Positions 1-6,339 of a DNA stretch of 16,453 nt are shown one piece after another. Within the stretch, counting starts at the first letter, position 1. The number at the start of each line of letters is the position of its first letter. The DNA lies in the NCBI GenBank assembly GCA_937960785.1, contig CALGOZ010000135.1, forward strand, positions 1-16,453, given 5' to 3'. The DNA comes from an uncultured Pseudogracilibacillus sp. GTDB taxonomy: Bacteria > Bacillota > Bacilli > Bacillales > Amphibacillaceae. The notes under the pieces were generated by a model, which was not told where the DNA came from, made no database searches, and was given only the letters and a program-made list of their open reading frames with translations. Both the position numbers and the translations under genes were made by a program.

Positions 1-153
1 TTAATATTCTGTATACAGTACGGTGTTTTACTGTAAACGGAATTATGGATTTTAAAATTTTATATACAGCGCAATACTTTGCTGTAAATGAAAATTTCAA
101 TTAACAAATTTTGTATACAGTGGAGTACGTTTATAGTAAAATAATTTTTGAAA
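1..153. repeat. Three degenerate 51-bp tandem repeats with TACAG/CTGTA dyads
   Basis: Three units begin near 1, 52 and 103. The core TATACAG recurs at 12-18, 63-69 and 114-120, an exact 51-bp period. By hand alignment units 1 and 2 match at about two thirds of positions. In units 1 and 2 the core is followed 12 bases later by CTGTA (31-35, 82-86), giving an inverted repeat TACAG-N12-CTGTA. In unit 3 the right half is altered (TAGTAAA at 134-140) and displaced by one base. Unit 1 also holds a 10-bp palindrome CTGTATACAG (9-18). The array may continue beyond the left edge. Fifty-one bp is about five helical turns, so the cores would face the same side of the DNA. A protein-binding array is an inference; no known operator is recognised. 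Confidence 0.6.
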
Positions 154-225
154 AAGATTACCCTATGCACAAAGCAAAAGAAAACTTTTTAAGATAAAAA
201 GTTATAAAAATGTATAAATAAGCGT

Positions 226-254
226 TTGACAAGCGCTTACATTACGTATAAACT
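226..254 (+). promoter_or_regulatory. SigA-type promoter with overlapping cre/LacI-like half-palindrome
   Basis: A perfect -35 TTGACA lies at 226-231. Possible -10 elements are TATAAA (247-252, spacer 15) and TAAACT (249-254, spacer 17). The core AAGCGCTTACA at 231-241 matches the right half and centre of the catabolite-responsive/LacI-family palindrome, while the left half is imperfect because it has one extra base. An operator overlapping the -35 box would fit repression, but this is inference. It drives the membrane protein gene starting at 305. Confidence 0.55.
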
Positions 255-304
255 ATAGATAAATATGACAAATTGATAACAAATAAAAGTCGAGGTGACG
301 ATTT

Positions 305-589
305 ATGATCCAGGCAGTGTTAACTTATGGAGCAATTTTAACTGCTGCGGTATTACTCGTCAGTATTATCTTAGTCAGAACTACACCTAAACACAGTTAT
401 ATCGCATATTTTCCTGGCTTTATTTTCTTTGGCGCAGGACTAATTTTATTACTCTTTGCGACGTTGTTCGATCGTATTTGGGTTCTGGAAGCAGGATTAG
501 GCGGATGGGGAATTGCCTCACTCTTTGCGGCGACGATTAGTATGATTGTAGCTGCAGTAATCGATGCATACAGACAAGAGGAAGCGTAA
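305..589 (+). CDS. Small three-helix membrane protein, YesK-like
   Basis: A 94-residue hydrophobic protein with three predicted membrane segments at about residues 5-24, 34-54 and 64-87, a short basic loop after the first (RTTPKHS) and a charged cytoplasmic-type tail (DAYRQEEA). Size, the YIAYFPGF stretch entering helix 2 and the glycine-rich GLGGWG turn before helix 3 recall the YesK-like family of Bacillus, whose function is unknown. The assignment is from memory of the family pattern. The start is supported by GAGGTGA at 292-298. It is a single-gene unit, with a promoter at 226-254 and a strong terminator right after it. No enzymatic motif is visible. Confidence 0.65.
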   Translation: MIQAVLTYGAILTAAVLLVSIILVRTTPKHSYIAYFPGFIFFGAGLILLLFATLFDRIWVLEAGLGGWGIASLFAATISMIVAAVIDAYRQEEA

Positions 590-596
590 TATACAT

Positions 597-639
597 AGCT
601 TGTAACAGCTTTTAACTAGGCTGTTACAAGCTTTTTTTT
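597..639 (+). terminator. Rho-independent terminator of the small membrane protein gene
   Basis: A perfect 13-bp stem pairs 597-609 with 620-632 around a 10-base loop, followed by a run of eight T (632-639). The T run is only on the + strand side, so it is oriented for the gene ending at 589. The convergent cvfB gene ends 25 bp away and may use the same hairpin less efficiently. Confidence 0.93.
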
Positions 640-664
640 CTTTAAATTATTCTTAAGCAGAAAC

Positions 665-1501
665 TTACTCATTTTTAATTAAAAACGTTTTACCATCACG
701 TTGCTCGATCTTTTGCTGGCGCATTAAGCGACCAAGAGCCCGCTTAAAAGCACCTTTACTCATTTTAAAAGTTGCACGAATTTCTTCTGGTGAACTATTA
801 TCACTAAAAGGAATCACACCATCATGGGTTTTAATATAATGTAAAATTGTTTCCGCATCTGTCTCAAGACGTTCGTGACGCATCGGCTTTAACGATACGT
901 TCAATGTTCCATCTTCCTTTACTTCAATTATACGCCCTTTAATTTTTTCGCCGAGACGGGGTTCTTCTCCTCGTTCGGTGTGATGAATAAAGCCCCGATA
1001 GCCTTCCTCTGATAACATAACTGTCCCTTCTCTTGCAGTGCGAATGACGTGCCCGGAAATTCGATCGTTTAATTCGAGGTGGGATCCATCTTCGATCAAA
1101 TGGGCAAATTCTCGTTCCTTTGCTGGCACAGCGAATAACATACCTGTTCGCTTTTGTTTTAAAACGACGTACAACCGATCGCCTTCTTGAGGCCATACTG
1201 TACGGAAAGCTGGTAAGTCTCGTGAGGAAATTTCAATTAATTCCGTCGTTCCGATATCGACAAGAACCTTATCCGTCTCAGCCTTTTTAACTGTAACCCA
1301 TTCATATTCGCCTACTTGGAAGTCCGGAAGGTGCATCGTCACGTAATGTTTCAGAATGAAAACTTCAATTAGCTCACCAACTTGTAAAGATCTCGTCGCC
1401 TCGCTTTTTGGTAATGGACTTTTTATTATTCCTTTTTCTAAAAGGTAATGACTTGGTTCAACTTCGATTACTTTCATTACTTGAATTGTTCCAATATCCA
1501 T
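665..1501 (-). CDS. cvfB: S1-domain RNA-binding protein CvfB (YitL)
   Basis: A 278-residue protein of the CvfB/YitL family: tandem S1-type OB folds followed by a winged helix. The N-terminal S1-like domain spans about residues 1-62 and a second about 65-135. A clear S1 domain covers about 145-210, with GYRGFIHHTE and a GEKIKGRIIEVKEDGTLNVSLKP-type pattern. A winged helix covers about 218-278 (EEIRATFKMSKGAFKRALGRL). Staphylococcus aureus CvfB binds RNA and influences virulence gene expression; in Bacillus the role is poorly defined. Length is close to YitL. The start is preceded by a GTAGG-type site about 8 bases upstream. It lies 84 bp downstream of ytaF on the same strand with no clear terminator between, so cotranscription is possible. 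Confidence 0.88.
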   Translation of the reverse strand: MDIGTIQVMKVIEVEPSHYLLEKGIIKSPLPKSEATRSLQVGELIEVFILKHYVTMHLPDFQVGEYEWVTVKKAETDKVLVDIGTTELIEISSRDLPAFRTVWPQEGDRLYVVLKQKRTGMLFAVPAKEREFAHLIEDGSHLELNDRISGHVIRTAREGTVMLSEEGYRGFIHHTERGEEPRLGEKIKGRIIEVKEDGTLNVSLKPMRHERLETDAETILHYIKTHDGVIPFSDNSSPEEIRATFKMSKGAFKRALGRLMRQQKIEQRDGKTFLIKNE

Positions 1502-1585
1502 GAATCTGCCTACTTTCTTTTTGCAAATTTCGTTTTACGTTAAGCGTACCCGTTTTTTTAGAAAAAATCCACTAGCTAAAATTAG

Positions 1586-2191
1586 TTAACCGCCGAAAGT
1601 AGAAAGCCCAATGAGTATTAACAAAGCCGGTGGAATATAGATCATTTTTTTCATAAAAGGAAAATGAGCTAACAAATGTCCAAGAGCAAAACCAGTGTAG
1701 ACGAACAGCCCACTTGCAAAAGCAATGCAAATAATCGTAACTAGGATAGGAAATCCAAGTAAAGCAGCAGCAATTCCAGCACCAAAAGCATCCAACGCTA
1801 AGGCAACACCAAGGACGAACGCTTCGGCAATTGAAATCGTTCCAGAGCGATCAAGGTCGACAATTTCTGGATTTTCAATAAATGATGAGTAGGAATGAGT
1901 TGCTTCTTCTTTCTCTGGATGTTTTGCTCGCAAAATCGATACCAACATGTAGATTCCTAGGCTGATAAAAATGATACCACCGATTGCTGCACGAAAGGTC
2001 TCTGTCATAAAAGGAGCAATTATATGGCCGATTGTCATAGCACAAAAGACAACGATTCCCGAACAAGCAATAATAATAAGAAATGTAACCGCCGTAAGCG
2101 AAATTTTCCGTAAACCGTACGTCATGCCAACGGTAAAGCCATCCAAACTTACCGCAAGGACAATGAATAGTAACTGTGTGAGAAATGTCAT
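1586..2191 (-). CDS. ytaF: Sporulation membrane protein YtaF (MntP/DUF204 family)
   Basis: A 201-residue, six-helix membrane protein built of two homologous halves, as in the MntP manganese-efflux family. The first half carries SLDGFTVGMTYGLRK (about 15-29) and the second ALDAFGAGIAAALLG (about 131-145), with the buried Asp conserved in each. Between them is a soluble linker with PEIVDLDRSGTIS (about 107-119), a DxDxSG-type acidic loop typical of YtaF rather than of the shorter MntP proteins (about 185 aa). YtaF is annotated as a sporulation membrane protein; a role in cation transport is plausible but inferred. The start is supported by AAGGA about 10 bases upstream. No manganese (yybP-ykoY) riboswitch was recognised upstream. 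Confidence 0.85.
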   Translation of the reverse strand: MTFLTQLLFIVLAVSLDGFTVGMTYGLRKISLTAVTFLIIIACSGIVVFCAMTIGHIIAPFMTETFRAAIGGIIFISLGIYMLVSILRAKHPEKEEATHSYSSFIENPEIVDLDRSGTISIAEAFVLGVALALDAFGAGIAAALLGFPILVTIICIAFASGLFVYTGFALGHLLAHFPFMKKMIYIPPALLILIGLSTFGG

Positions 2192-2600
2192 CTGTACCAG
2201 TCCTTATTTGGTCGTTGCTTTAATATGTTATGTGAAGTGTTACCGTACGGTTATCATTTTTGGAAAAAATAGACGATTGACTATCGTTTTGGAATGGAAA
2301 CGGTATAAAGAAGCACGAGAGGGAAAGTATTACAGCGGTATAAGAAGAAAAAATGCACAATCTAAAGATGAAAAAATTTAGAATTTTAGTATGTTTAAAA
2401 AGGAATAAATTATGAAGGAAATCATTTTAATTGTTAAATTAGTTGGTTTTTTGAAATGAAATTGCGAGGAATAGGCAAGAAGAAATTGTTGCAAAACGAT
2501 GAACGTTTTTTGACAATTAGCGAAAAAGTTTACGTTATAAGCTTTTATCATGTATCATAGAAGAATGAAAGGTTCACAAGATACGAAGGAGGTAGCGTGA
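2192..2600. other. Divergent intergenic region ytaF / ferredoxin
   Basis: About 410 bp between divergent genes. It holds the ferredoxin promoter region near 2510-2558 and a 10-bp perfect palindrome ACCGTACGGT (2242-2251), about 50 bp upstream of the ytaF start on its presumed leader or promoter. No convincing promoter could be drawn for ytaF. No RBS-backed small gene was seen between 2260 and 2500. Confidence 0.5.
2510..2558 (+). promoter_or_regulatory. Probable promoter region of the ferredoxin gene
   Basis: A consensus -35 TTGACA lies at 2510-2515, but the best -10 match TTATAA (2535-2540) is 19 bases away. An alternative is TTTACG (2529-2534) with TATCAT (2553-2558) at 18 bases. One of these probably serves the gene starting at 2601; the sequence alone does not decide. 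Confidence 0.45.
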
Positions 2601-2840
2601 ATGGCTTTTGTTATTTTAGAACCTTGTCAGACTGAAAAGTCAGGCGAGTGTGTAACGGTATGCCCCGTTGACTGTATTGAGGAAGGACCGGACCAGTTTT
2701 ATATAGATCCAGACATTTGTATTGATTGTGGTGCGTGCGTTGCAGTTTGTCCTGTCGATGCAATTGTTGAAGAGTACGATTTACGTCCAGAAGACGAAAT
2801 CTATTTACAAAAAGCTGAAGAATTTTTTGCTAATCGATAG
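2601..2840 (+). CDS. 7Fe ferredoxin ([3Fe-4S][4Fe-4S])
   Basis: A 79-residue, very acidic electron carrier. Cysteines sit at 9, 17, 21, 25, 40, 43, 46 and 50, and two CP motifs follow C21 and C50. C9-x7-C17-x3-C21 with the distant C50 matches the [3Fe-4S] ligand set. C25 plus C40-x2-C43-x2-C46 match the [4Fe-4S] set, as in Azotobacter FdI and Bacillus 7Fe ferredoxins (about 77-82 aa). The start has a perfect AAGGAGGT at 2586-2593, predicting high expression. Monocistronic: its own promoter upstream and a hairpin terminator right after. The electron-transfer partner cannot be told from the context. Confidence 0.93.
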   Translation: MAFVILEPCQTEKSGECVTVCPVDCIEEGPDQFYIDPDICIDCGACVAVCPVDAIVEEYDLRPEDEIYLQKAEEFFANR

Positions 2841-2855
2841 TTCGCATAAACAAAC

Positions 2856-2897
2856 AAAATGGATTGAACGTTCCTTTGACGCTCAATCCATTTTTTT
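2856..2897. terminator. Bidirectional terminator between ferredoxin and the small convergent gene
   Basis: A 12-bp stem pairs 2856-2867 with 2883-2894, and two further pairs continue after one mismatch. Seven T follow the stem on the + strand (2891-2897); on the minus strand the stem is followed by a T-rich TTTTGTTTGTTT. It serves the ferredoxin gene (ends 2840) and probably the convergent gene ending at 2922. Confidence 0.88.
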
Positions 2898-2921
2898 ATG
2901 TATTTTTGTCGTCGATTCAAA

Positions 2922-3080
2922 TTAATTTGCCGAAGTGAATCCGTGTTCTTCCTTCACTTCTTCCGCCAGCTTACTTGCAATCCAACGTTTTGCTGTCGCC
3001 TTATTAATTTCATACACTTTTCCCGCGCGTAATAATTCACCTTTATACATCGTTTGTACGTTTAATTTAACTTTAATCAT
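2922..3080 (-). CDS. Small 52-aa protein, resembles YqbF / Mu-like FluMu N-terminal domain
   Basis: A 52-codon frame read leftward from ATG at 3080 to TAA at 2922, translating to a protein that begins MIKVKLNVQTMYKGELLRAG. A near-perfect AAGGAGG lies about 6 bases upstream of the ATG, which strongly argues it is translated. The protein is basic at the start and has the pattern 'beta strands, KVYEINKATAKRWIASKLAEEV, acidic tail'. That recalls the small domain at the N-terminus of YqbF and Mu-like phage FluMu proteins (GxxYxVxxxTAxRWIxxGxAE). The resemblance is from memory and the function is unknown. No other phage gene is nearby, so it may be a domesticated or independently used fold. A shared hairpin ends it at 2856-2897. 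Confidence 0.75.
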   Translation of the reverse strand: MIKVKLNVQTMYKGELLRAGKVYEINKATAKRWIASKLAEEVKEEHGFTSAN

Positions 3081-3300
3081 CCGTTTCCTCCTTAATTTTC
3101 GCTCGATTGATTTTCTATACTTATTTTAGCATAAGTGAAAAATGACGTCGCAAATAAGCTTGATATCTCTAGTTAAAGAAAGTTTTACATAAAGTTATTT
3201 TGCCTGGTTAGTAATTTCGTAGCCTCATTCTACGTAAAATATTCAAGTAAACGGTGTGTTAGAATATTCAAAGTGCTCGAACTTCTTACTATTTATAAAG

Positions 3301-3339
3301 TAAAAAAAGGTTGTACGAAACAAGTTCATACAACCCTTA
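3301..3339 (-). terminator. Terminator of the globin-coupled sensor gene
   Basis: On the minus strand GGTTGTA (3335-3329) pairs with TACAACC (3315-3309) around a 13-base loop, followed by seven T (complement of the A run at 3302-3308). It sits just past the stop codon of the gene ending at 3345. Confidence 0.88.
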
Positions 3340-3344
3340 TTTAA

Positions 3345-4808
3345 TTACCAACGATTAGCGCGATTATATTCTAACCACTTTTCAATTTTTTCGTTCACTT
3401 CATTAATTCGTGCTTCTTGTATTTGAGTACCGTTACGAATTGTACGGAGCGCATTGTTACGTATGTCGTTAATACCTTCACCAGCAACCAGTACAGATCT
3501 TCCGGTTTCAAGAGCGATATGGCGGGTCATTTCGGCGTGTTGGCTTACCTTCGTCGTTTGTTGATACATTTGGTCGGCGAGGACACTCTCTTTTTCAGTA
3601 ATTTCACTAATCGATTGAATCGACTTATTCACACTATGAATTTGTTCCATTACTTTTTGGATTGCGTCGATTGATTCGTTCGTTTGCGTTAACTGTTCGC
3701 TAAATTGTGTTGCAAAACGCTCGATTTCTTCTCCGACTTTGTTAGCATCTTTTTGGACTTCTAACATTTCTGCCGTTATATTTTCGACTGATTCTTTCGT
3801 CTGTTCCGCAAGAGTCCGAACTTCATCAGCGACTACCGCAAATCCTGCACCATGTTCACCAGCACGTGCTGCTTCGATGGAGGCATTTAAAGCGAGTAAA
3901 TTCGTTTCATCGGCAATATTTCGAATAAAAGTGATTACTTCAGAAATATTGTTTACCTTATTCGTAAGTTCAGTAAAAAGTGTTTGAGAATTTTGGAATT
4001 TTTTAATCATCGATGCAAAATCAACGAGGGATGTCTCAATAATATCGCGACTATGATTTGCTTCTTCAACCATATTTTCCGTTTGTTCCGAAGCTTGAAG
4101 CGCTGTTAAGCTTACTTCATCGACGGAATCATACAATTGCTTACTAGCAATTTCCATATCTTTCGCTTCTTCTGCTGTTGCACTAGCAATATCAACCATA
4201 TCTCCTAACTTATCTATTTCGGTAATTTGTTCCATTGCATTACTAAGATGATCGACGAGCTGATAATCATTTGCCTCTCGATAAGCTTGTAGGACGAGTA
4301 TTGTATCGAGAGTAATTATTCTATTTAAAGATAGAAGAACATTTGAAAGTAGTTGAGGATTAGAGGCATATTTCTCTACGACATAGGGAGTTATATATTC
4401 GTAAAATCTCATGTATGAGGCGATAAACCAATCATCAGTTAATTCAATTTTGCTATGTATTTCACCAATTTTTCTTAAGTTTTCGATATATTTCTGATCG
4501 AAGTTTCCTTTTGCCATATGTTGAACGTACCCGGTAAACAATTTAATCCATCGTTCATGGGTCGTAAATTTATTAAAAATTTGCTTCGTTTCCTGGGTAT
4601 CCATTATTAGCTTATAATGGCGCTTTGCGATGTTAATTGCTTGTTCTTCTAATATATCTTGGATTAGCTGGATATGTTTGAAATCTTGCTTTGTTAGTTG
4701 TACGTGTTCGACAATAGCCTGGAGAAATTGCTCATCTTTAGGGAGTGCTATATCGGTCTTTCTTAGGGGATGTACATCGACTGATTTACGTCGAAATAAT
4801 ATTCTCAT
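3345..4808 (-). CDS. hemAT: Globin-coupled chemoreceptor (HemAT-like aerotaxis transducer)
   Basis: A cytosolic methyl-accepting protein of about 487 residues without membrane segments. A protoglobin sensor domain covers about residues 25-180. The proximal haem ligand is most likely His119 in KIGEIHSKIEL, followed by the conserved W128 (DDWFIASY). A coiled-coil linker (about 185-290) leads to the MCP signalling hairpin, whose tip is at 295-345 (ADETNLLALNASIEAARAGE, GFAVVADEVRTLAEQT). It then returns through a long coiled coil to the C-terminus. HemAT of B. subtilis (432 aa) senses O2 and acts through CheA/CheW; this one is about 55 residues longer. The reading frame can start at GTG 4811 or ATG 4808. 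GGAAG lies only four bases before the GTG but seven before the ATG, so ATG is preferred (residue numbers here count from the GTG). Single-gene unit. Confidence 0.9.
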   Translation of the reverse strand: MRILFRRKSVDVHPLRKTDIALPKDEQFLQAIVEHVQLTKQDFKHIQLIQDILEEQAINIAKRHYKLIMDTQETKQIFNKFTTHERWIKLFTGYVQHMAKGNFDQKYIENLRKIGEIHSKIELTDDWFIASYMRFYEYITPYVVEKYASNPQLLSNVLLSLNRIITLDTILVLQAYREANDYQLVDHLSNAMEQITEIDKLGDMVDIASATAEEAKDMEIASKQLYDSVDEVSLTALQASEQTENMVEEANHSRDIIETSLVDFASMIKKFQNSQTLFTELTNKVNNISEVITFIRNIADETNLLALNASIEAARAGEHGAGFAVVADEVRTLAEQTKESVENITAEMLEVQKDANKVGEEIERFATQFSEQLTQTNESIDAIQKVMEQIHSVNKSIQSISEITEKESVLADQMYQQTTKVSQHAEMTRHIALETGRSVLVAGEGINDIRNNALRTIRNGTQIQEARINEVNEKIEKWLEYNRANRW

Positions 4809-5070
4809 CACACCACTTCCTTTCTGTATCTATATACTTTAAGAATAGCAAATTCCAAAATAAAAAGGAAAATTTCAAAATGCAAAACCTAATGCAAAAG
4901 TCTTAGGACTCGGCGAAGATTCGAAAATTGTTCACAACTTTCGGCAAAAAGACATAAATTTCACAAAAAAATACTCTTGACAAATAATGGACAATCTATA
5001 TAAAACGTATTACACTTGACTTTAATTATGTATTTGTAGCGTATCTATTGGAAGAAGAGGGGGGATCCAG
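4809..5070. other. Divergent promoter region, globin sensor / YlmA-like ATPase
   Basis: About 260 AT-rich bases. The rightward promoter is at 4977-5004. For the leftward globin gene a weak SigA-like pair (TTGGAA, spacer 16, TATATA on the minus strand, about 4828-4855) is the best seen. No SigD motif (TAAA-N15-GCCGATAT) was found. No small gene with a ribosome-binding site was recognised. Confidence 0.4.
4977..5004 (+). promoter_or_regulatory. SigA promoter of the YlmA-like ATPase gene
   Basis: A perfect -35 TTGACA lies at 4977-4982 and a -10 TATAAA at 4999-5004, with a 16-base spacer. The leader to the start codon is about 60 bases. A second TTGACT at 5016-5021 has no good -10 partner. Confidence 0.75.
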
Positions 5071-5868
5071 ATGAAATATATTATTCAAATGAAAGATGTA
5101 ACGTGGCGTCGAGAAGGAAAGGAAATCTTACATGGAATTGATTGGCAAGTAAAATATGGCGAAAATTGGGCTATATTAGGCTTAAATGGTTCAGGAAAAA
5201 CGACACTACTAAATATGGTAAACGGTTATATATGGCCGACGACGGGAACAGTTAGCATATTGGGCGAAACCTTTGGAAACACAGATATCCACTTATTACG
5301 TCGTCGAATTGGCTGGGTTAGTTCATCGTTAGGAGAACGGATAAATAGTCGCCATTTAACGGAGGAAATCGTCGTAAGTGGTAAGTTTGCTGCGGTTGGC
5401 CTAACTTATGCTGAACCAGAAGAAAAGGATTTCACCCGGGCGAAACAACTAATGGAGAGTTTACAAATCGGGCATACATACGGCCAACCCTACGGAAAAT
5501 GCTCCCACGGTGAAAAACAAAAAGTACTAATCGCTCGAGCATTAATGGCAAATCCTGAACTTTTAATTTTCGATGAGCCGACGAATGGGCTAGACTTTGT
5601 TGCGCGAGAACAGCTTTTAGAGGCAATCGAACAAATTGCCAACGATCCCGAAGGTCCGACGATAATATACGTTACTCACCATATCGAGGAAGTGCTACCG
5701 ATTTTCACCCATACAGCTTTAATTAAGGAAGGGACAATTTACGTTCAAGGTCGACGTGAAGACGTAATTACCGACGAATATCTATCGACCTTATACAGCC
5801 GGGATATTCATGTCAAATGGATGAACGAACGGGCATGGATGTCATTAAATGCAAGCAAGGATGTTTAA
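5071..5868 (+). CDS. Orphan ABC transporter ATP-binding protein (YlmA-like)
   Basis: A 265-residue single nucleotide-binding domain without membrane segments. The Walker A motif GLNGSGKT is at 37-44, Walker B LLIFDEP at 164-170, the D-loop NGLD at 172-175, and the switch His in VTHHIEE at 203/204. Two motifs depart from consensus. The signature reads CSHGEKQ (144-150) instead of LSGGQ, and the Q-loop region reads IGWVSSSLGE with no Gln. The pattern matches my memory of B. subtilis YlmA (about 264 aa), related to the ModF type. No permease or binding-protein gene is adjacent, and the gene stands alone behind its own promoter, so transport by this protein is not demonstrated by context. A GAGGGGGG ribosome-binding site lies about 9 bases before the ATG. 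Confidence 0.82.
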   Translation: MKYIIQMKDVTWRREGKEILHGIDWQVKYGENWAILGLNGSGKTTLLNMVNGYIWPTTGTVSILGETFGNTDIHLLRRRIGWVSSSLGERINSRHLTEEIVVSGKFAAVGLTYAEPEEKDFTRAKQLMESLQIGHTYGQPYGKCSHGEKQKVLIARALMANPELLIFDEPTNGLDFVAREQLLEAIEQIANDPEGPTIIYVTHHIEEVLPIFTHTALIKEGTIYVQGRREDVITDEYLSTLYSRDIHVKWMNERAWMSLNASKDV

Positions 5869-6262
5869 TGTTTTCGTAAAGCAGATGAATACAAATATAA
5901 AAATTATGTATATTTGCAAAGTTCCTATAAAAAGCCTTCTAAAAAACTTGTGTTAACGAATGTATAAGAGGATTATTAGTCTTTTACAATGTAAAAAATG
6001 AAAAAATCGCTCTTTGCACTTTTTTAAGAAATTCGTTATCGTTAAAAGTACGATGCATCGAATATGTTTAGTGATAGGAGGTGTAGGAGTTCTTTTCTAC
6101 CGGGACAGAAGATTACACATTTCTTAAATTGGATCAAATCCTCAACATATATCCTCTGTGAACTATTGCGACGTAAACGGACGAAAATCGCCTAAACAAG
6201 ACATGTCGAATTCGACTATGAAATGTCTTTGATATCAGGATCGCTCTTTAAATTTATGCCAA
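5869..6262. other. Long gene-poor region with nested palindrome; possible RNA
   Basis: About 390 bases without a credible protein gene. Visible structure includes an AT hairpin (5892-5899 pairing with 5909-5916) and an unusually good GGAGGTG at 6076-6082 that is not followed by a usable start codon. It also contains a nested structure at 6198-6229: AAGACAT and ATGTCTT enclose the 12-bp palindrome GTCGAATTCGAC (6205-6216). The decamer ATCGCTCTTT occurs at both 6006-6015 and 6240-6249. A 24-codon frame from ATG 6053 has no ribosome-binding site. The stretch 6060-6240 is less AT-rich than its surroundings. It could be a non-coding RNA ending at the 6263-6314 terminator, or the remnant of a dispersed element; neither is shown. 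Confidence 0.35.
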
Positions 6263-6314
6263 GAAAAACTGGATTGGACTTAGCCTTTATAGGTAAACCA
6301 ATCCAGTCTTTTTA
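6263..6314. terminator. Bidirectional terminator, esterase operon and possible rightward transcript
   Basis: A 10-bp perfect stem pairs ACTGGATTGG (6268-6277) with CCAATCCAGT (6298-6307). Five T follow closely on the + strand (6309-6313), and the complement of the A run at 6264-6268 gives a T run on the minus strand. It sits 26 bp beyond the esterase stop, so ending the leftward operon is its clear role. It would also end rightward transcripts from the ATPase gene or from within 5869-6262. Confidence 0.85.
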
Positions 6315-6339
6315 TTTAAGGTAAAATCCGTATAGAAGA

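Noticed and set aside
1..153. LexA boxes, because of CTGTATACAG and TACAG/CTGTA
   Set aside because: The Gram-negative LexA box is CTG-N10-CAG and the Bacillus type is CGAAC-N4-GTTCG. Neither spacing nor sequence fits, and the neighbouring gene is not a DNA-repair gene.
1536..1600. Terminator between ytaF and cvfB
   Set aside because: Only a 4-bp stem (ACTA/TAGT) precedes the T run on the minus strand, too weak to call.
1971..2381. Rightward 136-codon frame opposite ytaF running into the intergenic region
   Set aside because: Most of it is antisense to a conserved membrane protein, it has no ribosome-binding site, and the part beyond ytaF resembles no protein I know.
2192..2600. yybP-ykoY manganese riboswitch upstream of the MntP-family gene
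   Set aside because: No conserved riboswitch core or paired helices were recognisable, and the protein is YtaF-type rather than MntP.
3238..3271. Direct repeat AATATTCAA (3238-3246 and 3263-3271)
   Set aside because: A 9-bp AT-rich repeat of two copies, with no palindrome or promoter context, is compatible with chance.
6053..6127. 24-codon frame beginning MHRICLVIGG
   Set aside because: There is no ribosome-binding site before its ATG, no homologue is recognised, and the length is within chance expectation.
6006..6249. Decamer ATCGCTCTTT at both ends as target-site duplication of a small transposon
   Set aside because: The inner ends do not form terminal inverted repeats, and a 10-bp repeat in an AT-rich 500-bp region is not rare enough on its own.
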